Shown in pieces: positions 10,087-17,621 of a stretch of 64,000 nucleotides of DNA. Each line of letters opens with the position of its first letter. Within the stretch, counting starts at the first letter, position 1. Under the pieces are notes generated by a model, which was given only the letters and a program-made list of their open reading frames with translations, was not told the origin of the DNA and did not search any database. Source of the DNA: a virus; the IMG/VR virus record IMGVR_UViG_3300008259_000030, positions 19,490 to 83,489 of that record, one strand, 5' to 3'. A program made the translations under genes and the position numbers.

Positions 10087-10454
10087 ACAGGTAGTACACT
10101 CACCGTAGCAACAACTTTGCTGTTTTCAGAAGCACGGGCACGTATACTGTCGCCGGCACCTAACACAACTCTTTCAGTATCAAAGAATACTGTTTCCCCT
10201 GCTGGGATTCTTAAAGATTTAATAATAGCATTTACCAACGGATCGGCAGCAGCTCCGGACTTTACAAGATACACATCAATATTAGTATCTCCTCCTGCGG
10301 CACCGGTACTTAATGCTAGGGTCGAGTCGTCTGGATCAGCAACGTTACAGAATATCATAGTTGTTACAGCACTTTGAGAATTTAAATCTCCTGGGGTGCC
10401 CGGTGCTGTAAAAATTGTTTCAATGTCAACTGTTAATAATTTATTTTCTATCAT
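10083..10454 (-). CDS. Small virion structural protein, 123 aa
   Basis: A compact, beta-rich protein without signal peptide or membrane segment. Phrases such as 'STLALSTGAAGGDTNIDVYLV' and 'LRIPAGETVFFDTERVVLGAGDSIRARA' resemble small single-domain phage structural proteins found beside fibre genes in T4-like marine phages. The exact family cannot be named by eye. AAGGA lies 7-8 nt upstream of the ATG. It overlaps the next gene by 4 nt and follows the 512-aa fibre-like gene by 9 nt, so the three are cotranscribed. Its role is inferred as an accessory particle component. Confidence 0.55.
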   Translation of the reverse strand: MIENKLLTVDIETIFTAPGTPGDLNSQSAVTTMIFCNVADPDDSTLALSTGAAGGDTNIDVYLVKSGAAADPLVNAIIKSLRIPAGETVFFDTERVVLGAGDSIRARASENSKVVATVSVLPV

Positions 10455-10463
10455 GTTTGATCC

Positions 10464-12002
10464 TTAAAAAAGCATACTCATTACAAGAGCTTTTTGTTTA
10501 CTTATTAGTTCATTTTTAACAGGGTATGTTAAAAGATTAGCAGGAGTGTTTTCTGCCGCTGGGTTATTAGTTACCCATTGATCCCAACTTAGACTTTGTT
10601 TTAGATTATTAAAATATAGTCCAGTGCCACCGGGCGTTGGTCTTACTAATACATCGTCGTTGGGATTTCCGTATACTACTGTTGATCCTGCTACATAATT
10701 TAAAGCTACTGTAGGTGTAGCCTGTGCTTCAAACTGAATACCTCTGTTAATTTCAACTTTACCACTGCCTAATGTTGTAAGTTTAATATTAGTGTCAGTA
10801 ATTATGTTAGCAATTTCATTATCTTCAATTTCAAAATCTTGTATCTTAACTCTATTTTCGTAGAACGTTGAAGATAAAACACCGTCTACCACAACACGAA
10901 CTTGACTTTCTGTCAGTGATGGGTTAGCACCAGCACTAAATGTAATTAACGGAACATAATCGTACTCACCAGGATCATTGACTGTAATAGATGATATGGC
11001 TCTGTAACTGGGCGAAAACACATCTAAGTCTACTGCGGCTATTGCTGAAGCAGTAAGTACGCCTGCTCCTAGGTCAGTTCCTGGTTGAAAATTAACTGTA
11101 ACTGTTTCGTAATCGTTACCAGAATTAGTAATTTCAACTTCTTCTACACCCCATACTACATCAAACTTAGCTCCAAACCCTAAACCGTTGGTACTAGTTG
11201 ATATGTTATAGATAGATGGCGGGATTCCAGCAAACAGTCCGCCATCTATAACGGTAAACGTTAATATTCCGCCGCTAACATCAACAGAATCAACACGGAT
11301 TTTTCCGTCTCTACGAGTCGATCCGCCTACTAATAATAATTCATCATTAACTGAGTAATTAGCACCCGGTACTGTTATTTGTGCTAATTGAATAGACATT
11401 ATAGAGATAGCACTAGCACCACCGTCAATGTCTTGAACTATTACATAAGTATCATCTCTTTTAATTTCGTTGTCTGGCTGTCTATTTAAAATAGCTACAT
11501 CAACGTATTTCTTATTAGGTACATCATCGTCTTGCGTAACTTGATTTTCGTAGTTAGTTGTTCCAGCAACAGAAATTACGCCTAATCCAGAACCAATAAC
11601 AGTAAGATCGCCATTGTCTATAAAAGGATTAGTTAAAATTCTTCTTACTTTTAAATTACTATCAGTGTACGATGATAGGCCTCCAGCAACAGTTACAATT
11701 TCCCAAGTACCTGCCGCCTCATCATACCAAAATGTTGGAAACGGGTTTCTAGTAGAATCGTCGCTGAAACCTCGATCAATTTGTATACCGGCATAACCTT
11801 CAGTAACACCATCACCCGTTTCACCTTTGTTTAAGGTGATGATGTTATCTTCAATATCTAAATTTGTCACATTTACAGTTACATAGTCGCCTTCAACTCG
11901 TAAATTTCCAGTGACTAAGACTTCATTGGTGTCAAGAGTTATCCTGCCATCAATCTGCGTTTTTATTTTATAATCGCAATTAGTCTGTAAAACCTGTGCC
12001 AT
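10464..12002 (-). CDS. Tail-fibre-like virion protein, 512 aa
   Basis: Residues about 25-110 contain a module 'VNVTNLDIEDNIITLNKGE' plus 'EGYAGIQIDRG'. It recurs in the 688-aa plus-strand fibre of this phage as 'VDVSTLRVEDKNIELGKK' plus 'AYGGGIVLKG', so the two are modular relatives. 'QDDDVPNKKYVD' near residue 160 is the usual end-of-module motif of phage fibres. Residues about 210-360 have repeated beta-rich 'PGANYSVNDELLLVGG' and 'NSGNDYETVTV' segments, also of the type seen in the giant baseplate protein. AGGATA lies upstream of the ATG. The protein is probably part of a fibre or whisker. No enzyme motif is visible. Confidence 0.65.
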   Translation of the reverse strand: MAQVLQTNCDYKIKTQIDGRITLDTNEVLVTGNLRVEGDYVTVNVTNLDIEDNIITLNKGETGDGVTEGYAGIQIDRGFSDDSTRNPFPTFWYDEAAGTWEIVTVAGGLSSYTDSNLKVRRILTNPFIDNGDLTVIGSGLGVISVAGTTNYENQVTQDDDVPNKKYVDVAILNRQPDNEIKRDDTYVIVQDIDGGASAISIMSIQLAQITVPGANYSVNDELLLVGGSTRRDGKIRVDSVDVSGGILTFTVIDGGLFAGIPPSIYNISTSTNGLGFGAKFDVVWGVEEVEITNSGNDYETVTVNFQPGTDLGAGVLTASAIAAVDLDVFSPSYRAISSITVNDPGEYDYVPLITFSAGANPSLTESQVRVVVDGVLSSTFYENRVKIQDFEIEDNEIANIITDTNIKLTTLGSGKVEINRGIQFEAQATPTVALNYVAGSTVVYGNPNDDVLVRPTPGGTGLYFNNLKQSLSWDQWVTNNPAAENTPANLLTYPVKNELISKQKALVMSMLF

Positions 12003-12015
12003 GACGTATCCTAGA

Positions 12016-12423
12016 TTAGATAGCGGTTAGTTGGATATAATCGCTAGTAGAATCGTTAACTAAAATCCAAGTATAACGATTATTACTAAAATCAGTAGCT
12101 ACACGTTTTGTGATCTTAGCAATTGGAGTTGGAGCAGCAGCGTTACCGCCAATGTATCCGTTTAATCTCATCTCGCCATTACTGTCAGGAATAGCAGACT
12201 GTAGTACGCATGGTCCTAAAATAGTGCCAGCTTGATTTTTTAGAACAAAAGTTTTAGCACCGCGTTGTTTGTAAATGTATGCGTAATTTGTTGAAGCATT
12301 GTACGTAGCATCAGTGTAAGCTGTGCCGCCTGCGTAGGCTTCAACTCTTACACCTGTGTTAGTAGTTGCTGGGGTACCGATGGCGTCTGTGCCAAGTACA
12401 TCTTTTCTTAATGGACGTCCCAT
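12016..12423 (-). CDS. Virion structural protein, 135 aa (head-decoration candidate)
   Basis: Small protein beginning MGRPLRKDVLGT, followed by a beta-rich domain with 'YAYIYKQRGAKTFVLKNQ' and 'TWILVNDSTSDYIQLTAI'. I know no named T4 counterpart. The position just downstream of the major capsid gene and upstream of fibre genes, the strong ribosome binding site (AAGGAGAAA) and its own late-promoter box suggest high late expression, as for a decoration or other abundant structural protein. That role is inference. Thirteen nucleotides separate it from the next gene. Confidence 0.55.
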   Translation of the reverse strand: MGRPLRKDVLGTDAIGTPATTNTGVRVEAYAGGTAYTDATYNASTNYAYIYKQRGAKTFVLKNQAGTILGPCVLQSAIPDSNGEMRLNGYIGGNAAAPTPIAKITKRVATDFSNNRYTWILVNDSTSDYIQLTAI

Positions 12424-12504
12424 TTGTTTCTCCTTAATTTGACGTTCTAGGTCTACGCTGCGGGTTACAGCATAAGTTACTCTGCGAGTACGCTCTAGAT
12501 ACTT

Positions 12505-12512
12505 TATTTATC
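12505..12512 (-). promoter_or_regulatory. Late promoter-like box GATAAATA
   Basis: Minus-strand GATAAATA overlaps the stop end of the small gene at 12508-12798 and lies 82 nt upstream of the 135-aa gene start. It would restart transcription after the terminator that follows the capsid gene. The 5' leader contains a small ACTC/GAGT hairpin near 12480. Confidence 0.5.
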
Positions 12513-12798
12513 CGCGGCTGAGTAAGGACATGAGTTCCATTTTTTCAGCTATAGCAATAATTCTATTAATTTCATCTAGTTCTTTCTGTGCTATTTCTAG
12601 ATATTTTTTGCTTTTTGTTTGTCTATAATGAACACCAGCAATTGAAAAATTTTGTATATGCCGCTCTATTATATTTTCAATTTGATTAACATCATGATTA
12701 AACATAGAAAACTTTTTTCGCCAAATCTCTATTTGACGTCTAAGTTCTGGAAAATCTTGATCTGACTCAACCTTCATGACGATATTTAAGTCAAACAA
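12508..12798 (-). CDS. Small alpha-helical protein of unknown function, 96 aa (or 89 aa)
   Basis: Not recognised. Charged, predicted helical sequence ('ELRRQIEIWRKKF', 'KELDEINRIIAIAEKM') with no membrane segment; it could form a coiled coil. The start is uncertain. The longest form begins at a TTG (12798) that has GGAG five nt upstream, but both that GGAG and the TTG sit in or at the edge of the terminator hairpin after the capsid gene. The alternative is ATG at 12777 (residue 8), which has no Shine-Dalgarno but follows a weak CTTAAATA box. It lies between the capsid gene and the 135-aa structural gene. Its function is unknown. Confidence 0.6.
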   Translation of the reverse strand: MFDLNIVMKVESDQDFPELRRQIEIWRKKFSMFNHDVNQIENIIERHIQNFSIAGVHYRQTKSKKYLEIAQKELDEINRIIAIAEKMELMSLLSRG

Positions 12799-12820
12799 AA
12801 AGGCTCCGAAGAGCCTTTTT
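12797..12820 (-). terminator. Rho-independent terminator after major capsid gene
   Basis: On the minus strand a hairpin with a 10-bp potential stem (AAAAAGGCTC / GAGCCTTTTT) closes on a C(TTCG)G tetraloop and runs straight into a T5-G-T3 tract. It sits 26 nt after the gp23 stop. The palindrome also ends in T5 on the plus strand, so it could act in both directions. It would limit read-through from the very abundant capsid transcript into the accessory genes. Confidence 0.85.
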
Positions 12821-12846
12821 GAAACATATAAAATGTTTTTACTAGA

Positions 12847-14022
12847 TTAGCTAAATTTAACGCTAGCGTAGTTGGTAGAAATATCAACTTTACCTAGGTA
12901 ATCAGCTGCGTTACCTAGAGAAGAAGCTGCATTTGTTAACTCAACATAACCATAACGTGTCATGAAGCTTACGACTGGTTCAAATGTTGCTGGATCAAGT
13001 ACAACACCGCTTGACATCAATGGGATGTATGGGCAGTAGAATGCTGGAGCATCAGATTCGCTAGAACCTTTGTATCCGATCAACACATCTGTGTTGTCAG
13101 TTGCGTATGCGTCAACATACACTTTCATAGCACTGTTCAATGTACCAACAAACTTGGTGTTTGTAGGTGCTTCGAATGTACCTTCTGTTGTTCTTGCGAA
13201 CGCAGAAGTTGTAGCACTTTGAAGAATTGTTAGTGCAAATGGGCTAACAACTGCGTAGTTACCAGCACCACGACGTGTACGCTGAGCGATCAAGTTAGCA
13301 ACACGGTTGATTTGAACAGCTAAAGCAGCGTGTTCGTCACCAACGAATGTAGCAGTACCTGAAACGGCAGCTTGGTTATAAGTCTCAACTGCTGTACCAG
13401 CTAAGGTACGTAGTGAGCCAAGAACCTCTTGGTCAATTTCAGCTGTAATTTCTTGAGCTAAAGCAGCCATAATTTCTGCTTCGATGTCAATGCCTTGTTG
13501 GGCTTGTGCATCTTGAGCAGCTTCAAACGTCCAGCGAGCAGACAATTTACGTGTCTTAGCTTCAACTGTTTGTTTCAAGATTTGGATGCTCATCTTACGA
13601 CCAGCCACACCTTCTAGGCTAGCAGTAGAAGCAGCTTTACCAGCAGGATCAGTACCAGTACCGGAGTAGCTAGTAGCGATCTTGAATGGGCTTAGAGCCT
13701 CTTCACCAGCTGATACGTTATCGTTAGCATCGCTGTAACGAACACGTAGAGTGTGAATTTGACCAACTGGACCAGTCATTGGTTGTACACCAACGAGTTC
13801 ATTAGCGATGACTGTAGGCATCACACGTCTGATCACTGGAAGGATCACACGATTTAGGGTTGCAACGTTACCGGCAGAAGTAGCACCAGCAGTGGCACTC
13901 TCCGACAAATACTTGCGGGTATTTTCAAGAGTAGTGGCCATTACTGAACGACGAGTTCCTTGTAGGCCTTCTAGAAGTGCCTCTTTGGTTTCCTGCCAGC
14001 GTGACTCGAGTAGTTCTGACAT
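12847..14022 (-). CDS. 23: Major capsid protein gp23
   Basis: Forms the hexameric head shell after cleavage of its N-terminal peptide by gp21. The T4-family gp23 signature is clear: 'LPVIRRVMPTVIANELVGVQ' directly followed by 'PMTGPVGQI', and later 'RKMSIQILKQTVEAKTRKL' and 'DVLIGYKG'. An N-terminal acidic/helical leader ends at 'KYLSE' (residues 37-41), which fits the gp21 cleavage rule Leu/Ile-x-Glu, so the mature chain may start at Ser42. At 391 aa it is much shorter than T4 gp23 (521 aa), with less insertion-domain material. AAGGAG lies 6-7 nt before the ATG. It is the last gene of the head operon 20-67-68-21-22-23 and is followed by a strong terminator. Confidence 0.95.
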   Translation of the reverse strand: MSELLESRWQETKEALLEGLQGTRRSVMATTLENTRKYLSESATAGATSAGNVATLNRVILPVIRRVMPTVIANELVGVQPMTGPVGQIHTLRVRYSDANDNVSAGEEALSPFKIATSYSGTGTDPAGKAASTASLEGVAGRKMSIQILKQTVEAKTRKLSARWTFEAAQDAQAQQGIDIEAEIMAALAQEITAEIDQEVLGSLRTLAGTAVETYNQAAVSGTATFVGDEHAALAVQINRVANLIAQRTRRGAGNYAVVSPFALTILQSATTSAFARTTEGTFEAPTNTKFVGTLNSAMKVYVDAYATDNTDVLIGYKGSSESDAPAFYCPYIPLMSSGVVLDPATFEPVVSFMTRYGYVELTNAASSLGNAADYLGKVDISTNYASVKFS

Positions 14023-14033
14023 ATTAGTTCTCC

Positions 14034-15125
14034 TTAAACTTTAAGTCCCGCGAGCTTGCGGATATGTATAATATCAGCAGTATTTTCCTGACTGCTGATT
14101 TGAGTTGCCTCTTTATTGCCTGTCACTTCCTTGCCTTCTGTTAGTGCCTTCTTTTTAGGAGCCTCGCCGGCCATAACGGCTGGGAGATATTTGTCAAATG
14201 CCGTATTCAACTTTTCAGTCTGTACAGACTCAAGAAGTTGACTCATAACTGTTTTCTTATCTCCAGTTAACGGATTTAACAATTCGCTCATGATCTTTTC
14301 ACGCTGAGCCATGCCTTTTACAACACGGATTTCGCGATCCTTAGATTCTACGATCTGTTCCTTTTCTTGAATTGCCTTAACGGCTTCTTCAAGTTCTGCT
14401 TCTTTTTGCTCAACTACTTTTAATAGTTTAGCAGTTTCGCTTTTCTCATTGAGATGGCTCGAAGCATATTCGCTTGCGAAGCTTTCAAAAATTCTGCGAC
14501 CAAAATCATTCTTACGAGCAGCTTCGATGTCTTCTTTAAGTTGTGTCATTTCTGCTGTTAACTTAGTGATAACAACGTTCTCGACTAGCTTAGAAGCCTT
14601 AGCAATAAATTCTGTTTTGACAGCATTGAATTTTTCTTTGCTCTCACGTACAAGTTTAACCTTGGTATCAACAAGGTCTTTCTTATCAGTGTGGAACTCA
14701 GAAATTTCTTTAGCTAGAGCATTTACAATGAAACTCTCTAATTTAGAAACATTCTCTGCTACAGATTTACGATCTTCGTGTAGTTCTTTTAATTCTGCCG
14801 CTAATTGACGTAGAACAAATTCCTTCATTTTCTCGGAATCGTCTTTCATCTTTTTAGCATATTTGGTTTTAGCTTCGATAAGTTGATTACGATCTTCGGC
14901 AAGCTCAGCAAGCTCAGCTTGTAGACGATCACCAACCATTTTATCAACGGCTTCTACCATGGCAGTTTTATCATGTTCGTATTTTTCTGCGAATTCTTCA
15001 CGAAGTTCTGCTGTCATTTGATCACGGGTTTCTTGAATTCTGCTGTTCCAAGCGGATTCAATTTCCGATTTGATTTCTTCGGAAATCACATTGTTTTCAA
15101 ATAATTGCTTAACGATGTCTAGCAT
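14034..15125 (-). CDS. 22: Prohead core scaffolding protein gp22
   Basis: Main internal scaffold around which gp23 assembles; it is later degraded by gp21. The N-terminal 'MLDIVKQLFENNVISEEIKSEIE' type start, long highly charged coiled-coil body (residues about 20-280, rich in K/E) and C-terminal 'IIHIRKLAGL' fit gp22. It is longer (363 aa) than T4 gp22 (269 aa), with several 35-40-residue internal repeats of the type 'AELKELHEDRKSVAENVSKLESF'. It lies directly between gp21 and gp23, as in T4, with 11 nt to gp23 and GGAG upstream of the ATG. Confidence 0.92.
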   Translation of the reverse strand: MLDIVKQLFENNVISEEIKSEIESAWNSRIQETRDQMTAELREEFAEKYEHDKTAMVEAVDKMVGDRLQAELAELAEDRNQLIEAKTKYAKKMKDDSEKMKEFVLRQLAAELKELHEDRKSVAENVSKLESFIVNALAKEISEFHTDKKDLVDTKVKLVRESKEKFNAVKTEFIAKASKLVENVVITKLTAEMTQLKEDIEAARKNDFGRRIFESFASEYASSHLNEKSETAKLLKVVEQKEAELEEAVKAIQEKEQIVESKDREIRVVKGMAQREKIMSELLNPLTGDKKTVMSQLLESVQTEKLNTAFDKYLPAVMAGEAPKKKALTEGKEVTGNKEATQISSQENTADIIHIRKLAGLKV

Positions 15126-15140
15126 GTGATTCTCCTACTG

Positions 15141-15770
15141 TTATTTGAGTCCTGAAATAATCTTTTTCAGGCTCTCTGCTATGTATTGCTGTGCCTTTGG
15201 ATCGCCTTGTACTTCCCTTGCTATTTTAAATGCCTTGTAACCACCTGCTTGATTCATCAAGTGTTCATAAACTGGTGTTGGATAAGCACCAGGAGCTGAA
15301 GGTTGAGCAACAACGTCAACGGTAATAATTTCAAAACCTTTGACTTTGCCGTCTCCATCAACATCACCGGAACCCCTCGAACTTACGCCTAATTTTACTC
15401 CGCTCTCCAACATGGTTTGAATTAATTGTCCCATAGGAGTAGGAAGTAGTTTTAATTTTCCGTAACCATTTGGACCGTCCATCCACATTTTTGTAATCAT
15501 GTGACTGACACGGTCTAGGTTGATACGTAGGTCTTCGGGGTGATCTACTTCTCCGAGAACTGAATAACCGCCCGCAATTTGATCATTGACAGTTTTGACA
15601 GCCCTAGCGATTTCAGAGGAGGGGTAAACTCTCTGATTTTGGTTTCTAATATCGCCTTGGATACAGATACCATTCAGATGTAGAGTTTTACCGCCCTTAT
15701 CATCTTCGGTACTTTCAAGGACCAGCTGTGCTTGGTCGAAACTCAGATTTTCTCTTAGATAGTTTTTCAC
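15141..15770 (-). CDS. 21: Prohead core protease gp21
   Basis: Serine protease (S77-type, herpesvirus assemblin-like fold) that processes gp23 and destroys the scaffold. 'GEVDHPEDL' carries the likely catalytic His77, and 'KLGVSSRGSG' carries the likely nucleophile Ser130 or Ser131. 'ITVDVVAQPSAPGA' follows, as in the family. The length of 209 aa matches T4 gp21 (212 aa). The start is GTG at 15770; an in-frame TAG immediately precedes it, so this is the earliest possible start. The ribosome binding site is weak (AGG), which may keep protease levels low relative to scaffold and capsid. It lies 14 nt after the gp68-like gene. Confidence 0.92.
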   Translation of the reverse strand: MKNYLRENLSFDQAQLVLESTEDDKGGKTLHLNGICIQGDIRNQNQRVYPSSEIARAVKTVNDQIAGGYSVLGEVDHPEDLRINLDRVSHMITKMWMDGPNGYGKLKLLPTPMGQLIQTMLESGVKLGVSSRGSGDVDGDGKVKGFEIITVDVVAQPSAPGAYPTPVYEHLMNQAGGYKAFKIAREVQGDPKAQQYIAESLKKIISGLK

Positions 15771-15784
15771 CTAGATCGTTCCGA

Positions 15785-16672
15785 TTATCTGCTACCGCGG
15801 ATGATTGATGTAGCATCTACACCACTTTCAGCAGTACCTTTCTTTTCAGCTCCATGTCCTTGGCTATTCTTGCTATAGAATGCTTTGGCGTTGGTGCCTC
15901 CAACTACGTTAACATTACCGGTATTCATATCTTGTGGCTTTTGCTTTGTTAGGCCGTTACCCTTAATGGTACCGCCAGCTCCAGCGTAAGATGGGCTATC
16001 TTCTTTGCTAGAAAGAATGTTAGCAGTTGTACCGCCCATGTCGTTTTTACCTGCTACTGATGACTTTGTATTGTCAGCTTTTTCAGCAGCACCTTTCTTT
16101 TCAGCACCGTGACCTGCTGGAACTTTCTCAACATATTCACGTACTGTTTCTAGATCAAATTCATCTTTCATCATGCCTGGCATGTTGTCCATGTCCATGT
16201 CGCTTGGACCGCCCATGTTATCAGCATCTGGCTCAGCATGGTCACCGCCGGCATATTTTGCGAAAGCAGCTTCTAGTTCGTCAACGATGTCTTTTAGATC
16301 GCCTTTAGTAGCTGGCTCATCGTCCTCGCCTTCTTCTTCACCTTCTTCGCCACCAAACTCTTCTTCGTCTTCTTCACCTTCACCCGGTGCTGCGATGTCT
16401 GTTTCGAGGTCGCCAGTTTCATCATCGCCTTCTGCGGTGATGTCTTCAAAATTTTCGTCTAGATCGTCTTCGTTTGTTTCGTCTAGATCTTCGTCTGCTG
16501 TTTCGTCTAGATCTTCATCTTTGACTTCTTCGTCGATTTCAGAATCGATAAGATTTTCATAAATTTCACGGGATTTACCAACTACGTACTCGTGAAACAT
16601 TTCTTCTGCTTTTTGTTGTTCGTTGTTCAGCAAGTGTTCTAACACTGCTGCGATTTGATTTTTATCTGCCAT
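15785..16672 (-). CDS. 68: Acidic prohead core protein, gp68-like
   Basis: 295 aa, with an N-terminal helical segment ('VLEHLLNNEQQKAEEMFHEY') and then a very acidic stretch (residues about 45-125) containing three copies of a 'DEDLDET'-type repeat. A low-complexity Gly/Asn/Asp tail carries two copies of 'GHGAEKKG'. Placement between gp67-like and gp21 genes and the acidic scaffold-like composition match the T4 core proteins gp67/gp68. T4 gp68 is only 141 aa, so homology is limited to the N-terminal part. GGAGG lies upstream of the ATG. It probably packs inside the prohead and is cleaved by gp21. Name by position and composition, not by a catalytic motif. Confidence 0.7.
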   Translation of the reverse strand: MADKNQIAAVLEHLLNNEQQKAEEMFHEYVVGKSREIYENLIDSEIDEEVKDEDLDETADEDLDETNEDDLDENFEDITAEGDDETGDLETDIAAPGEGEEDEEEFGGEEGEEEGEDDEPATKGDLKDIVDELEAAFAKYAGGDHAEPDADNMGGPSDMDMDNMPGMMKDEFDLETVREYVEKVPAGHGAEKKGAAEKADNTKSSVAGKNDMGGTTANILSSKEDSPSYAGAGGTIKGNGLTKQKPQDMNTGNVNVVGGTNAKAFYSKNSQGHGAEKKGTAESGVDATSIIRGSR

Positions 16673-16764
16673 GATTTTTCCTCCAAAATGGTTAGGCTGT
16701 CAAGTTATATTTAACTATTAATATAAAGATCGGGATTAAATGGTACTTTTTTGATGAATTTTGA

Positions 16765-17397
16765 TCATTTAAATATCGCCTTATGTAGATCTTTTTTCAA
16801 TTCATCATAAGTTACGTGACTGAAATTTTCTGTTATACCTGCTAGTATAGGAGGTATAAAATCTTTTTTATCTTCTACTATTCGATAGTATTTAATTTTT
16901 CTAAACTCTCTTATGACTTTTTCGGTCTGATTTACCCAATTTCCAAAATAAGTTGCTGGTTCGTAGCTGCGTCTATAGTTAGGAGTGTCGGCATATACAT
17001 TGTTTAATTTGCCTTCAGATCCTTGGAAATCAAAACCAGAAATATAAATTTCATCATAGCCATGTGTACTAGCTAACCACAATGCTGTAGGTCCAGAACT
17101 CCATCCTTTGTGCGGATTAAAGAACTGAAATCCTTCTAATTTTAATACATTTTTGTTAGGGTTAGTCCACACCTGTTTGCCAAATTGCCAACGAGAATTG
17201 GCAATTTCTCTTACCATTTTCTCATCTACTGCTATAAGAAAATCCGGCTCATACTCTCTATAAAGAGCGTTACACCCGTAGATTTTTCCGTATTTTTTTA
17301 GTTCTGGAAGGTTGAGTCGCAGCCTACTACGGCCGTTGCCTAGCACAAATGCGACACGTTTAGGCTGGTTGTTCTTCTGCGTTTGGTGGCTGTCCAT
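16765..17397 (-). CDS. Unknown protein with Rossmann-like nucleotide-sugar-type motif, 210 aa
   Basis: N-terminal 'VAFVLGNGRSRLRL' and 'YGCNALYREYEPDFLIAVDE' resemble the start of the DUF115/MAF-like or sialyltransferase-like Rossmann folds, where GNGxS and a following D line a nucleotide-binding site. 'GWSSGPTALWLASTHGYDEI' and 'YISGFDFQG' continue the pattern. I cannot assign a reaction. The ATG at 17397 overlaps the end of the gp67-like gene by 38 nt and has no clear Shine-Dalgarno, so translation is probably coupled. It is placed inside the head-assembly operon, but its role there is unclear; modification of a head protein is possible. Confidence 0.65.
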   Translation of the reverse strand: MDSHQTQKNNQPKRVAFVLGNGRSRLRLNLPELKKYGKIYGCNALYREYEPDFLIAVDEKMVREIANSRWQFGKQVWTNPNKNVLKLEGFQFFNPHKGWSSGPTALWLASTHGYDEIYISGFDFQGSEGKLNNVYADTPNYRRSYEPATYFGNWVNQTEKVIREFRKIKYYRIVEDKKDFIPPILAGITENFSHVTYDELKKDLHKAIFK

Positions 17398-17608
17398 ACA
17401 TCTGCTGTATAAATTCTAGTTCCGCAGCCTGCTCAAACTCATGTGCTTCACTTTGTTTTCTTAATTGATTAATTTGTCGTAGAGTAAGAGACATTTTTCG
17501 TGTGTCATCTTTGTCAAGGACAGACTTGTCACGCTGATTTTCGTAGCGTTTGTCGTCTACGTACTCAGCTTGTTTATCGTTAAAATAGAAAAATTCTAGA
17601 AGCTTCAT
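17360..17608 (-). CDS. 67: Small prohead core protein, gp67-like
   Basis: 82 aa, charged, immediately downstream of the portal gene, the position and size of T4 gp67 (80 aa). The middle 'RKMSLTLRQINQLRKQSEAH' and the start 'MKLLEFFYFND' match what I recall of the equivalent small protein of marine T4-like phages. Separated from gp20 by 11 nt, with an AATAAATA box at 17621-17614 in the end of gp20. It overlaps the next gene by 38 nt. The core-scaffold role is inferred from position and size. Confidence 0.65.
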   Translation of the reverse strand: MKLLEFFYFNDKQAEYVDDKRYENQRDKSVLDKDDTRKMSLTLRQINQLRKQSEAHEFEQAAELEFIQQMYGQPPNAEEQPA

Positions 17609-17613
17609 TCTAA

Positions 17614-17621
17614 TATTTATT
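17614..17621 (-). promoter_or_regulatory. Possible late promoter-like box AATAAATA
   Basis: Minus-strand AATAAATA spans the gp20 stop codon. It is only 6 nt from the gp67-like ATG, so a start site at the usual distance would fall at about the ATG and leave no leader for gp67. It could serve the downstream genes, or be chance in AT-rich DNA. Confidence 0.25.

Noticed and set aside
16027-16562. Two plus-strand open frames (93 and 129 codons, one very Ser-rich) opposite the gp68-like gene
   Set aside because: They are antisense shadows of the low-complexity acidic coding sequence; no ribosome binding site, and the gp68-like frame fits the operon.
16695-16735. TTGACA-like sequence upstream of the gp68-like gene as a sigma70 promoter
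   Set aside because: No -10 element at a suitable distance; the sequence runs straight into the ribosome binding site.
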